DNA from: Pseudobacteroides sp.
GTDB lineage: Bacteria > Bacillota > Clostridia > Acetivibrionales > DSM-2933
Length of the DNA stretch: 64,000 nucleotides
NCBI RefSeq assembly: GCF_036567765.1
Contig: NZ_DATCTU010000122.1
Coordinates: 62,001-126,000 of the forward strand
Direction: 5' to 3'
Positions 1-8,546 of this stretch are shown here, one piece after another. Position numbers and translations under genes: made by a program. Each line of letters starts with the position of its first letter. The first letter of the stretch is position 1. Below the pieces are notes generated by a model. That model made no database searches, had not been told where the DNA came from, and saw only the letters and a list, made by a program, of their open reading frames with translations.

Positions 1-158
1 ATCCGTCTTCTACGCTTTATGGGGCCAAAAATCGATCCGGAAATAATATTGAAAAACATTTTATCCAATATTAGGTATGCCACAAAGAGTATTATGATTG
101 TTAAAATAAAATTACCTGTGATGGAGTTAAGTATAAAAAATATAAACCAATATTTCAT
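1..158 (-). CDS. Partial membrane protein, N-terminal 52 residues only
   Basis: A minus-strand reading frame opens with ATG at 158 behind an AAGGTGG ribosome site and runs off the left edge. The visible N-terminus begins MKYWFIFFILN, has a 'TGN' turn and a second hydrophobic run (FILTIIILFVAYLIL), and ends in a basic patch, KRRRR. This is the pattern of one or two membrane segments followed by a cytoplasmic domain that lies outside the window. Similar starts occur in some clostridial membrane-anchored TPR proteins, but that is only a weak memory-based resemblance. The function cannot be assigned from the part present. Confidence 0.6.
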   Translation of the reverse strand, partial: MKYWFIFFILNSITGNFILTIIILFVAYLILDKMFFNIISGSIFGPIKRRRR

Positions 159-346
159 GTTAAACCACCTTAATTTGATTATTAATACCACTTATGTGTT
201 ATAATTCTATACCTATGTCATTTTATCATATTAATAATCAAAAAGGTATCCAATATTATTTTAATATATGGGAAATCATGGAACATACTACACTCCAATT
301 TCTTACGAAAGCAATGGAGGTTGCAAAATAAAGATTTTATATAAAG

Positions 347-388
347 ATAGGACGCCTTATACTTTCTATTAAGTATAAAGCATCCTAT
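347..388 (-). terminator. Hairpin terminator of the pentapeptide-repeat gene
   Basis: Two 18-base arms (347-364 and 371-388) around a 6-base loop pair fully on the minus-strand RNA if G-U pairs are allowed. On the plus strand the same arms contain two C-A mismatches, so the structure is oriented for the minus-strand transcript. A T-rich stretch follows in that direction. It lies about 50 bases past the stop of the gene at 442-1833. Confidence 0.7.
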
Positions 389-441
389 TAGATTCACCAT
401 AATTTATAAGACACCCAAAACCACAAATGGTTTTATTAATA

Positions 442-1833
442 TTATCCAATAATTTTTCCCGAGTTGGGATCAATATAAACAAGCCAGAAACCAAAAGCAC
501 CATTCTTAGGTTCAACGCCTTCCTCCTGTGCCCATCTGCAAAACATGCCAAGCGGTCTTTGCTCAGATGAATAATTTCCAGGTACTCCCAATACAATATA
601 TTCCTTATCGCTGCTAATGTCATTACATATTCCTACTATCAGGCTTCTGTGCTTGTAATAAGCGAATAGAACCTTTGGATTAAATAAAAACGGGTTTCTT
701 AAATTACTCTGATAGAATATATTATTTAGAACAACAGGGTTATTGACATTCCACCATTTATATATTCTGCACCCGTTTTTAAAGGGATTGGCTACCTCAA
801 AATTTTTATTAAACAATTCTTTTAATTTATGTGTGTCTATACCGGTGCTCCTTGTGTCAAAATTGAATTTATTGAATCGATTATTTTCACAATTCATACA
901 ATTGTTAACATTACTGCAGGGTTCACTATTTTTCCATGTGCTGTTTTCTTGAGCTGCAAACTTAGCGTTTATACCTTCCTGCGTATCTTCCCCAACCTTA
1001 ATATGTATATTTTCTTCCTCCACCTCTTGAACTTTAGGGGACTCAACTACCATATTTTCAGCTTCTATGTTATCTTGTTCAATGCTTTCTGCCTCAATAT
1101 TTTCTGTCACGATATTTTCTGTCTCAATGTTTTCTGCCTCATTATTTTCCGTCTCAATGTTTTCTGCCCAAATGTTTTCTGATTCAATGTTATCTGTTCC
1201 AGTGTTTTCTGCCTCAATGTTTTCTATTCCAGTGTTCTCTACCTCACTATTTTCCGTCTCATTATTTTCTGTCTCAACGTTTTCTGATTCAATGTTTTCT
1301 GTCCCAATGTTTTCTGGTTCCAGATTTTGTGATTTTAAGTTTTCCGCTTTTATGTTTTCAATATCTCCACTGTTTTGATAGTCCACGAAAACTTTAGGGT
1401 AAAGCGTTTCTTTCAACTTGTCTTTCCATGAAACTTCCGCCCCTTTAAAAGCAACAAGGGGAAAAGCCATGCTGTTTCTTCTTTGCACCTCAGTTGCAGC
1501 AACCGCTACAACATTAAATTTATCCATAGATCTCCCGGTGGAACCCACATTTGATGCATCAAACTTCCAAGAGAGCTCACCTTTACCTTCCTTTAGCGGC
1601 AATATACCTACACAGACCGGGTTGAACTGCTCCTTATTGCATGCAATAAGGTATAATTTAAACACTGTCTTTTCTTGTTTATCGTTTAAATTCTCAATAT
1701 GAGCAAAAAGCTTCCCCTTACCATCTGTTACTTCAATCTTCACATAACCGGTCGGATCCTTCGCCAACCCAAATCCTTCATCATCCCGCTTAAGGATTAA
1801 AAACATTCTTCCAAACTTGTACTCTTTATTCAT
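442..1833 (-). CDS. Unknown protein with 21 Asn-Glu pentapeptide repeats between two conserved-looking domains
   Basis: A 463-residue protein; ATG follows GAGAGG. There is no signal peptide or membrane segment. Residues 1-155 form a mixed hydrophobic/charged domain. Residues 156-260 are about 21 consecutive five-residue units in strict register, typically I-E-x-E-N, with Asn at the fifth position in 20 of 21 units. The C-terminal ~130 residues are rich in aromatic residues (RIYKWWNVNN, FCRWAQEEG, FGFWLVYIDP) and look folded. I do not recognise the family. The acidic, low-complexity linker resembles repeat spacers of spore or surface proteins, which is inference only. The gene sits alone downstream of rsmA with its own hairpin terminator. 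Confidence 0.75.
   Translation of the reverse strand: MNKEYKFGRMFLILKRDDEGFGLAKDPTGYVKIEVTDGKGKLFAHIENLNDKQEKTVFKLYLIACNKEQFNPVCVGILPLKEGKGELSWKFDASNVGSTGRSMDKFNVVAVAATEVQRRNSMAFPLVAFKGAEVSWKDKLKETLYPKVFVDYQNSGDIENIKAENLKSQNLEPENIGTENIESENVETENNETENSEVENTGIENIEAENTGTDNIESENIWAENIETENNEAENIETENIVTENIEAESIEQDNIEAENMVVESPKVQEVEEENIHIKVGEDTQEGINAKFAAQENSTWKNSEPCSNVNNCMNCENNRFNKFNFDTRSTGIDTHKLKELFNKNFEVANPFKNGCRIYKWWNVNNPVVLNNIFYQSNLRNPFLFNPKVLFAYYKHRSLIVGICNDISSDKEYIVLGVPGNYSSEQRPLGMFCRWAQEEGVEPKNGAFGFWLVYIDPNSGKIIG
1054..1368 (-). repeat. 15-bp tandem repeats encoding (I/x)-E-x-E-N pentapeptides
   Basis: Twenty-one degenerate 15-base units lie in frame inside the gene at 442-1833. Asn falls at every fifth residue (160 to 260) except one Ser at 250. 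Units differ by synonymous and nonsynonymous changes, so this is an older array rather than a fresh slippage product. The antisense strand also stays open across it because of the repeat composition; that antisense frame has no ribosome site and is treated as a shadow. Confidence 0.85.
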
Positions 1834-1934
1834 GCTATGCCTCTCAATATTCTCCTATTATTCTAATAATATATATATGAAAGGTACATGAAAAATAAAA
1901 CGATATACTTAAAAATCCTACACCAAATTAATTT

Positions 1935-2792
1935 TTACTCAGCAAATCTATTGGATATTTGTGCAAACTGATTGATTGTTAATGTTTCACCACGGGCATT
2001 TTCATCAACACCAAGATCCATCAGTATTTGCCGGATTTCCTCCTTGCTGCAGGCGAATTTGTTGGAGTTTGCCAATGCATTCAAAAGGGTTTTTCTTCTT
2101 TGTCCGAAGGATGCCTTAACAGTTTTAAAGAAAACATCCTTGTCCAGCAGTTTGACAGCGGGCTCCTTAAGCACCTTCATTCTTATCACAGTAGAATCCA
2201 CATCAGGTTTTGGGATAAAGCAGTGAGGTGATACATCAAAAAGCCTTTCAGGCTTTGAATAATACTGAACCGCTACCGAAAGGGCACCGTAATCCTTGCC
2301 TCCGGGAGATGCGACAATCCTCTCTGCAACCTCCTTTTGTATCATAAAGACCATGGTATCTATACCTGGATTCTCTTCTAAAAACTTCATTATTATCGGA
2401 GTTGTTATGTAATAAGGTAAGTTGGCAACTATCTTTACACATTCCGTTTCCGGTGCTTTCTCTTTTTCCTCTTTAATAGCCTCTTCCAGTGAGGTTTTTA
2501 AAATATCTTTATTAATGAGTGTTGAATTTGGATAGTCCTTAAACACCTCTTCCAAAGCCGGAATAAGATGCCGGTCTATCTCAACCGCTATAAGCCTGCC
2601 TGCTTTTGCTGCTAGCTTCCTCGTCATGTTGCCTATTCCCGGCCCCACTTCAATAACAATATCCTTTTCGTTTATATCCCCCGAATTTACAATCTTATCA
2701 ATTATATTGTCATCAACTAGAAAATTCTGCCCTAAAGACTTGGTAAGCCGTATGTCATATTTATTAATCAATTCTTTTGTTATTTGTCGCAT
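1935..2792 (-). CDS. rsmA: 16S rRNA (adenine1518/1519-N6)-dimethyltransferase
   Basis: RsmA/KsgA dimethylates two adjacent adenines in the 3' terminal helix of 16S rRNA, a late step of 30S assembly. The 285-residue length is normal. The SAM-binding motif I is EVGPGIG (48-54), the acidic ribose-binding residue follows in AVEID (69-73), and the catalytic N6-adenine motif is NLPYYIT (124-130). The C-terminal helical domain is complete. It follows yabE after a terminator hairpin, in the same order as the Bacillus metS-tatD-yabE-rnmV-ksgA block. The ribosome site is weak (GGGGAA). The family assignment is secure. Confidence 0.97.
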   Translation of the reverse strand: MRQITKELINKYDIRLTKSLGQNFLVDDNIIDKIVNSGDINEKDIVIEVGPGIGNMTRKLAAKAGRLIAVEIDRHLIPALEEVFKDYPNSTLINKDILKTSLEEAIKEEKEKAPETECVKIVANLPYYITTPIIMKFLEENPGIDTMVFMIQKEVAERIVASPGGKDYGALSVAVQYYSKPERLFDVSPHCFIPKPDVDSTVIRMKVLKEPAVKLLDKDVFFKTVKASFGQRRKTLLNALANSNKFACSKEEIRQILMDLGVDENARGETLTINQFAQISNRFAE

Positions 2793-2821
2793 TATTATTT
2801 TCCCCGTTAAATTTAAAAGTA

Positions 2822-2859
2822 ACGGTTATCCGAATCCTTTCAGGTATCCGAATAACCGT
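2822..2859 (-). terminator. Hairpin between yabE and rsmA
   Basis: Fourteen-base arms at 2822-2835 and 2846-2859 pair completely on the minus-strand RNA if two G-U pairs are allowed, and show two mismatches on the plus strand. A T-rich tail follows on the minus strand. It probably ends or attenuates yabE transcription before rsmA. Confidence 0.65.
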
Positions 2860-2986
2860 CCAAATTTTTGTCCCTTATTTATTAACAGATAACAAACTTT
2901 CTATTTACTTTAGAACACCTCTTATGTTAAATGAAATAAAAGCTTCTTATTCTGTTATCCTTTCTTTGACTACTTCTAAAATTTGA

Positions 2987-4045
2987 CTACTCCGATAATA
3001 TATAAACTTTAACTCTTTTACAACCCCACTTATTAACATACGATTGACTATCAAAATACAAATCAATGAGGTCGCCTTTTATTGCACTTCCTATATCGGC
3101 TGCAACCGCATACCCGTAATCCGGAGTATTACCTGCAACCTCTACGTATACCTTGGTACCTAGGGGTATAACCCTGGGATCTACTGCTATTATTCCTTTT
3201 CTTGCTCTTACTCCCGTATAAGTAATACCAAACTCAGGATGGCCCGGATGTTTACCCGTATCTGCATATGAAGCAGTATACGCAGTAGCCCTCATATTAA
3301 GAACCTTCTCATATCTTAAAAAATCTCCCCTAGATGTCTTGTAGCCTAACGCAGTCCCATGTTCAACAATTTTGTCTACAGGATTAAGTGCTACACTTTC
3401 CTTAAGAAGAGTCCTTTGAACTTCCTTTCCATCCTCTGTAACCACTTTGTAAATCTTTTCTTTCTTACCTTCGCTGCCCTCTCTCACAGATCTTTTAATT
3501 CCATGTTTGAGTTTTGGGTTATCCTTGCTGATTGTCTTATACGGAATAGGTATTTCCTCACTTACGATCTCTTCTTTTACTCTTACAATACTGAACTTCA
3601 TATCCTTCGTTATCTTATCATTTAGCTTTGCTCCTTCAACCTTATCCATAGCATTAACAGATATGGACTTTTTTGCAAGAGCATCTTTAACGGTTTGGGC
3701 AGTAGTCATAAATTTTTGCTGCCGTCCGCCAACTACTACATTAATTGGTACAGCTCTTTTTATATGTATTTCATTTATGCTTTTCTTTTGTAATTTGGTC
3801 TCCGGCTTCACATTGGTATAATCGTCGGGGCTCAACTTTATGCCAACCTGGTCCAGAGCATCGCCTACTGTAGATTTTATAGTCTTTATTACGATTTTCC
3901 TTCCATCATCATAGATTATTACTTCTTTTTTCATATTGAAGTATAACCCGACTCCGGCCAATACAGAGATCACAACAGCTAATAATCCAATTGTAAACTT
4001 GTTCCATGAAAAATACCTTTTAATATTTCTCGCAAGCGGTAACAT
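2987..4045 (-). CDS. yabE: YabE-like cell wall protein: DUF348 x2, G5 and 3D domains
   Basis: A 352-residue exported protein related to resuscitation/stationary-phase factors and to Bacillus YabE; the 3D domain is a putative peptidoglycan-cleaving (lytic transglycosylase-like) fold. An N-terminal membrane anchor lies at about 17-37, followed by two DUF348 repeats (about 39-135), a G5 domain (about 155-225) and a C-terminal 3D domain (about 250-352). The 3D domain carries the acidic signature ADIGSAIKG...IDLYF. ATG follows a strong AGGAGGTGAT ribosome site, and a consensus sigma-A promoter lies upstream at 4086-4114. The position between tatD and rsmA matches the Bacillus order, although rnmV, normally between yabE and rsmA, is absent. 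Confidence 0.92.
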   Translation of the reverse strand: MLPLARNIKRYFSWNKFTIGLLAVVISVLAGVGLYFNMKKEVIIYDDGRKIVIKTIKSTVGDALDQVGIKLSPDDYTNVKPETKLQKKSINEIHIKRAVPINVVVGGRQQKFMTTAQTVKDALAKKSISVNAMDKVEGAKLNDKITKDMKFSIVRVKEEIVSEEIPIPYKTISKDNPKLKHGIKRSVREGSEGKKEKIYKVVTEDGKEVQRTLLKESVALNPVDKIVEHGTALGYKTSRGDFLRYEKVLNMRATAYTASYADTGKHPGHPEFGITYTGVRARKGIIAVDPRVIPLGTKVYVEVAGNTPDYGYAVAADIGSAIKGDLIDLYFDSQSYVNKWGCKRVKVYILSE

Positions 4046-4085
4046 GAGATCACCTCCTGTTAAAATATTAATAAGGGACTTAAAT

Positions 4086-4114
4086 ATTTTAATTCAATAC
4101 GCTTATTTTGTCAA
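4086..4114 (-). promoter_or_regulatory. Sigma-A promoter of yabE
   Basis: Minus strand: TTGACA (4109-4114), a 17-base spacer, TAAAAT (4086-4091). The -35 is perfect and the -10 is one base off consensus. It lies about 40 bases upstream of the yabE start, so yabE can be transcribed independently of the genes before it. Confidence 0.75.
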
Positions 4115-4247
4115 ATTTTAGTCCATTTTTTACCGCCTGATACTATTATACCCATATAGACTGAAATTATACATATACATTGACATATTTAAATTGGATT
4201 ATGATGGTGTCGCTTCATTTATTAGCCTTTGCTTGATTAGATTAACT

Positions 4248-4835
4248 CTAGAACTGTGCATATGTCCCATACATATTTGGTGATACATCTGCACCATAAT
4301 TCATCATATTCGGACTTACTACAGGGCTGAGATTTGGGTTCATATATGGACTTACTTGAGGTTGATTGGCCGGAAACTGCTCCATAGGAATTTGACCTAT
4401 AGGCATATTGTTTAATGGCATTTGATTCATCGGCATATTGCTTATCGGCAGCTGGTTCATTGGCATTTGATTCATCGGCATATTGCTCATTGGCAGCTGA
4501 TTCATCGGCATATTGTTAATCGGCATTTGATTCATAGGATACATACCCATATTTGGTTGGCCCATTAGGCCAATATCATTTAACATCGGACATTGCATAT
4601 TCATTAAAATTGGACAGCACATCATTGGCATCTGCATATTCATCGGCATTTGCATATCCATTGGCATCTGCATATTCATCGGCATCTGCATATCCATCGG
4701 CATCTGCATATCCATTGGCATCTGCATATCCATTGGCATCTCATGATTATGCATACAATCTTTACAGCCTTCATTATGGACAGGCATTTCACTCTTCATG
4801 CCCTTATCTTTATTTTCCTTCATATCCTTACTCAT
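4248..4835 (-). CDS. Methionine/proline-rich repeat protein
   Basis: A 195-residue protein with no signal peptide, starting at ATG behind TGGAGG. The N-terminal 32 residues are charged and include H20, C24, C27, H29 and H31. Residues 33-68 are six exact-length hexapeptides MPM(D/N)MQ. Residues 69-100 carry a CC pair and further Met/Cys. Residues 101-155 are eleven pentapeptides ending in Pro (MNQMP, INNMP, MSNMP). The tail is rich in Ser, Pro and Asn. Dense Met with Cys/His suggests either soft-metal (copper or silver) binding or a spore-coat/structural role; neither can be decided here. It is inserted in the otherwise conserved tatD-yabE interval. Confidence 0.8.
   Translation of the reverse strand: MSKDMKENKDKGMKSEMPVHNEGCKDCMHNHEMPMDMQMPMDMQMPMDMQMPMNMQMPMDMQMPMNMQMPMMCCPILMNMQCPMLNDIGLMGQPNMGMYPMNQMPINNMPMNQLPMSNMPMNQMPMNQLPISNMPMNQMPLNNMPIGQIPMEQFPANQPQVSPYMNPNLSPVVSPNMMNYGADVSPNMYGTYAQF
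4371..4535 (-). repeat. 15-bp tandem repeats (x-N-x-x-P pentapeptides)
   Basis: Eleven in-frame 15-base units encoding residues 101-155 of the Met-rich protein, each ending in Pro and mostly of the form M-N-Q/N-M/L-P. Confidence 0.85.
4632..4739 (-). repeat. 18-bp tandem repeats (MPM[D/N]MQ hexapeptides)
   Basis: Six in-frame 18-base units covering residues 33-68 of the Met-rich protein. The units are nearly identical at DNA level, differing mainly at an ATT/ATC position and the D/N codon. That suggests recent expansion and possible length variation between strains. Confidence 0.9.
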
Positions 4836-4927
4836 TGTATAATTCCTCCAAAATACACATGAATGTTTTCATTACCATTATATGACCAGTGTATAAATTG
4901 GTGATGAATTATTATGTAAAGATATTT

Positions 4928-5629
4928 TTACAAAACATCTTTTATATCGGAAATTATCCAGTTATCCTCGTACAGTCCTATAATAAAGTATCTCTTATTG
5001 ATACCATCTGAAAACTTAACACTAATTGCATCAGGTACCTTCTTTACTTCTATATGTGCTTCCAATACTATACTTCCTTTTAAGTCTGAAGGCAGTTCTC
5101 CATTATATAAATCTATGGATTTCCATTTAAATGATTGGATTTTATTCTTAAAACTTTCTGAAAAATCAGATAGCGTTTTTGCTTCTTCCTGAGTTGGCCT
5201 TCGCGGATACTGCAACTTGAATGCATCGTCATACTTGCCGCTGTCTATAGCCTCCGTCCATCTCTTTACAACATCCTTCATATCAGTTAAATCAGATTGC
5301 AGAAGAAGCTTTCTAATTACATGGTTCCGCTCCTCAATTTCTGCCACTTGTAACTGCTTATCCTGCTCTGCCTTTGAAGTATTATCCTTAAGAGTATTAA
5401 CCTGTTTGCTTAAATTTTCTATGGTTTCATTTCTTTGGGACAGCTGAAGCATAAAATTATTATATTCGCTCTCTCGAGCATTCTTATCTACCGCTTGGTC
5501 TTCCTTTAAAGATTCTACCTGCTCTTTATACCTTTCAACCTCTTCCCCGCTTACCCAAAGAAAATAGTTAAACAAAACAAATATGGTAAGTATCAGACCA
5601 CTAACCAGAATCAAAACAAACTTTTTCAT
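4928..5629 (-). CDS. Membrane-anchored coiled-coil protein with a C-terminal NTF2-like domain
   Basis: A 233-residue protein. Residues 4-27 form one membrane segment. Residues 28-100 are strongly charged heptad-like sequence, a likely coiled coil. Residues about 112-233 have the helix-then-strand pattern of small NTF2-like domains (WTEAIDSGKYDDAFKLQYP early, a WIISDIKDV strand at the end). The architecture suggests an extracytoplasmic, possibly dimeric, protein. I recognise no specific family. It sits between tatD and the Met-rich gene, with 36 bases to tatD, so co-transcription with tatD-metG is likely. Confidence 0.7.
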   Translation of the reverse strand: MKKFVLILVSGLILTIFVLFNYFLWVSGEEVERYKEQVESLKEDQAVDKNARESEYNNFMLQLSQRNETIENLSKQVNTLKDNTSKAEQDKQLQVAEIEERNHVIRKLLLQSDLTDMKDVVKRWTEAIDSGKYDDAFKLQYPRRPTQEEAKTLSDFSESFKNKIQSFKWKSIDLYNGELPSDLKGSIVLEAHIEVKKVPDAISVKFSDGINKRYFIIGLYEDNWIISDIKDVL

Positions 5630-5665
5630 AGCCCACCCCCGGTATAATTACCCTCATTAACTACA

Positions 5666-6430
5666 TTATATACCAAATAGCCGTCTTGCATTATTAAGTG
5701 TCTCAGATGCTATAGTCTCAAAATCAAGACCTTTAATTTCTGCTATCTTTTCGGCAACAAGACGAACATTTCTTGAATCATTTCGTTTTCCACGAAGCGG
5801 CTCAGGGCTGAGATAAGGACTGTCAGTCTCTATCAGCATTCTATCCATCGGGACATATTGCAAAACATCTATGGCTTTCTTTGCATTCTTGAAGGTAACA
5901 GGCCCACCGAAAGATAAGAAAAATCCCATGTCAAGGAGTATTTTAGCCATTTCCCTGCTTCCGGAAAAGCAGTGCATAACCCCTCCGACCTGTGAGATCT
6001 TACTTTCTTTCATAATATTAATTATATCTTCGTGAGCATCCCTGTCATGAATTATTACAGGCATCGAAAGCTCTATCGCAAGCTCCAACTGCCTTTTAAA
6101 CCAATACTTCTGTACATCCTTAGGACTGTAATCATAATAGTAATCAAGACCGATTTCACCAATAGCGACGACTTTAGGGCTCCTGACCATCTCAGTAATC
6201 CGTGCTATTGTGCTTTCATCCATAGTACTTGCACTGTGTGGATGAACGCCAACAGCTGCATATACAAAGTCAAATTTTTGGGCCAGGTCCATGCTTGTAA
6301 GGGAAGTATCAATATCGGAAGCTGCGTTTAAAATATATGATACTCCCTCTTCGTAAGCTTTCTTTATAATATCGTCTCTATCATCCTGAAATTTCTCGTC
6401 ATCATAATGTGCATGGGAGTCAAAAAGCAT
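5666..6430 (-). CDS. tatD: TatD-family metal-dependent DNase
   Basis: TatD/YabD-type TIM-barrel metallohydrolase with 3'-5' exonuclease or repair-linked DNase activity. The 254-residue length is typical. Visible metal ligands are HAHYDD near the N-terminus, GEIGLDYYYD, VIIHDRDAHED, GGVMHCFSGS and the ETDSPYL motif. ATG follows GAGGTAG. It starts 17 bases after the metG stop, matching the conserved metG-tatD pair of Firmicutes. Confidence 0.95.
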   Translation of the reverse strand: MLFDSHAHYDDEKFQDDRDDIIKKAYEEGVSYILNAASDIDTSLTSMDLAQKFDFVYAAVGVHPHSASTMDESTIARITEMVRSPKVVAIGEIGLDYYYDYSPKDVQKYWFKRQLELAIELSMPVIIHDRDAHEDIINIMKESKISQVGGVMHCFSGSREMAKILLDMGFFLSFGGPVTFKNAKKAIDVLQYVPMDRMLIETDSPYLSPEPLRGKRNDSRNVRLVAEKIAEIKGLDFETIASETLNNARRLFGI

Positions 6431-6447
6431 ATCTACCTCGTTTAGAT

Positions 6448-8391
6448 TTATTTTACCTTGGCACCGCTACCGATTTCCTTATCTATAGCAGCCAAAACCA
6501 GTGACTTGTCATCTGAGGCCGCAAGTATCATACCTTGGGACTCAATCCCCCTAAGTTTAACAGGTTTTAGGTTTGCAACAAGAATTACATACTTGCCTAC
6601 CATTTCATCAGGTGAATAGTGTTTGGCAATACCCGATACCACTTGCCTTACTTCCTCTCCCATTTCAAGCTTCAGTTTGAGGAGCTTATCTGCCCCTTCA
6701 ACCCTTTCTGCTTTTAAAACCTTTGCAACCCTCAAGTCCACCTTTGCAAAATCGTCTATAGTAATGTAGCTATTTTCATCAGGAGCCTTTTCGTCACTTT
6801 TTGATTCAGTGTTTGTTGCTGCCATTTTTTCCAATTCTTCAAGCTCTTTTTTAATATCTATTCTTGGAAAAATTACATCTCCCTTATTTACTTTAGTCCC
6901 TCCAGGGTACTTACCCCAAGTTTTTGAACTATCCCAATCCAATATGTGGGTACTGCCCATTATACCCAGTTGGTTCCATATCTTTTCAGGTGTCTCAGGC
7001 ATAAACGGCTGTATCAGAACTGAAATTATCCTCAAGCTCTCCGCCAGATTGTACATTACCGCAGCAAGTCTCTTATTGTTTGCTTCGTCCTTTGCTAAAA
7101 CCCAAGGCATGGTCTCGTCTATATACTTGTTAACCCTGGAAATGGTTTTCCAAATTTCTGTTAGGGCTGTATTGTACTGCAGCTTATCCAAAAGCTCCTC
7201 AACCTTTTCAGGTGTAGCCATAACAGTGCCCTTAAGGTCTTCGTCAAATTCACCATCCTGATACTCAGAAGGCATTACTCCTCCAAAGTACTTATCTATC
7301 ATTGCCACTGTCCTGCTTACAAGATTCCCTAGGTCATTAGCCAAATCGGAATTTATCCTATTTATAAGTGCCTCATTTGAGAATACACCATCAGAGCCAA
7401 ACGGCACTTCTCTTAACAGAAAATACCTGATTGCATCCAAGCCGTACTTTTCAATGAGCACCACAGGATCTACAACATTTCCCTTGGATTTGGACATCTT
7501 CCCGCCCTCCAATAAGAGCCATCCATGTCCGTATATTTGTTTGGGCAATGGCTCTCCAAGTGCCATCAGCATTGCAGGCCATATTATTGTATGGAAGCGA
7601 ACGATTTCCTTACCAACAAGGTGCACATCTGCAGGCCAGTATTTTTTATAGTTTTCATCATTATCCGTCAAATATCCCAATGCGGTTATGTAATTTGAAA
7701 GTGCATCTATCCAAACATAAACCACATGCTTGTCATCGAAGCTTACAGGCACACCCCATGTAAATGTTGTCCTTGATACTGCCAAGTCTTCCAGTCCAGG
7801 CCTTAAAAAGTTATTAAGCATCTCATTCCTTCTTGATACAGGCTGGATGAAATCGGGGTTCTCTTCAATATGCTTTATCAGTCTGTCCTGATATTTTGAA
7901 AGTTTGAAGAAGTAGGATTCTTCCTTTGTAAGCTCTACTTCCCTTCCGCAGTCGGGACACTTTCCATCTGCCAATTGAGTCTTTGTCCAGAAGGATTCGC
8001 ATGGTGTGCAGTACCATCCCTCATATTCACTCTTATAAATATCGCCCTGATCATAGAGTTTCTTGAATACTTTTTGTACAACTTCTTCATGATACTTATC
8101 TGTGGTTCTGATGAACTTATCATTGGTGATCTTCATCAGCTTCCATAAATCCTTAATCCCACTAACTATTTCATCAACATATTCCTTTGGTGTAACGCCT
8201 TTGTCCTCTGCTTTTCTCTGTATCTTCTGCCCATGCTCATCTGTCCCTGTCAGAAACATTACATCATAGCCTCTCAGCCTCTTATATCTTGAAGTTGTAT
8301 CAGCCGCAACCGTTGTATAGGAATGGCCGATATGCAGTTTATCACTCGGGTAGTATATGGGTGTGGTAATGTAAAATGTTTTATTGGACAT
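6448..8391 (-). CDS. metG: Methionyl-tRNA synthetase
   Basis: Charges tRNA-Met (including the initiator tRNA) with methionine. The chosen start gives MSNKTFY behind AGGAGGAATAAC; an in-frame upstream ATG at 8418 lacks a ribosome site. The protein is 647 residues. Motifs are HIGH (20-23), a zinc knuckle of the CxxC...CxxC type (CTPC...CPDC), and KMSKS in the middle of the protein. The last ~105 residues are an EMAP-II-like tRNA-binding/dimerisation domain (IDDFAKVDLRVAKV onward). It is the first gene of the tatD-yabE-rsmA side of the locus and is divergent from the terpene synthase gene. Confidence 0.97.
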   Translation of the reverse strand: MSNKTFYITTPIYYPSDKLHIGHSYTTVAADTTSRYKRLRGYDVMFLTGTDEHGQKIQRKAEDKGVTPKEYVDEIVSGIKDLWKLMKITNDKFIRTTDKYHEEVVQKVFKKLYDQGDIYKSEYEGWYCTPCESFWTKTQLADGKCPDCGREVELTKEESYFFKLSKYQDRLIKHIEENPDFIQPVSRRNEMLNNFLRPGLEDLAVSRTTFTWGVPVSFDDKHVVYVWIDALSNYITALGYLTDNDENYKKYWPADVHLVGKEIVRFHTIIWPAMLMALGEPLPKQIYGHGWLLLEGGKMSKSKGNVVDPVVLIEKYGLDAIRYFLLREVPFGSDGVFSNEALINRINSDLANDLGNLVSRTVAMIDKYFGGVMPSEYQDGEFDEDLKGTVMATPEKVEELLDKLQYNTALTEIWKTISRVNKYIDETMPWVLAKDEANNKRLAAVMYNLAESLRIISVLIQPFMPETPEKIWNQLGIMGSTHILDWDSSKTWGKYPGGTKVNKGDVIFPRIDIKKELEELEKMAATNTESKSDEKAPDENSYITIDDFAKVDLRVAKVLKAERVEGADKLLKLKLEMGEEVRQVVSGIAKHYSPDEMVGKYVILVANLKPVKLRGIESQGMILAASDDKSLVLAAIDKEIGSGAKVK

Positions 8392-8546
8392 GTTATTCCT
8401 CCTGCTAGAATTTTTCATCTTTATAATAAATTTTTATAATATTGTCTCCTATAACCAATAATAATACTATACCTATTTAAAATGAATTTTTCAAGCTACA
8501 TATGCATTAAAAGCTATATAATTCTTACATGAGAGGGGCAGTTTTT

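Noticed and set aside
1067..1378. Antisense open frame of about 100 codons rich in Met, Phe and Ser across the pentapeptide array
   Set aside because: It is forced open by the repeat composition of the real gene, has no ribosome site and no independent support.
4553..4885. Plus-strand frames opposite the Met-rich gene
   Set aside because: They mirror the 18-bp repeats; there is no ribosome site, and the minus-strand gene has a clear start and strong codon pattern.
8392..8528. T-box or other riboswitch ahead of metG
   Set aside because: The 137-base interval has no T-box sequence or recognisable aptamer; only AT-rich promoter-like sequence is present.
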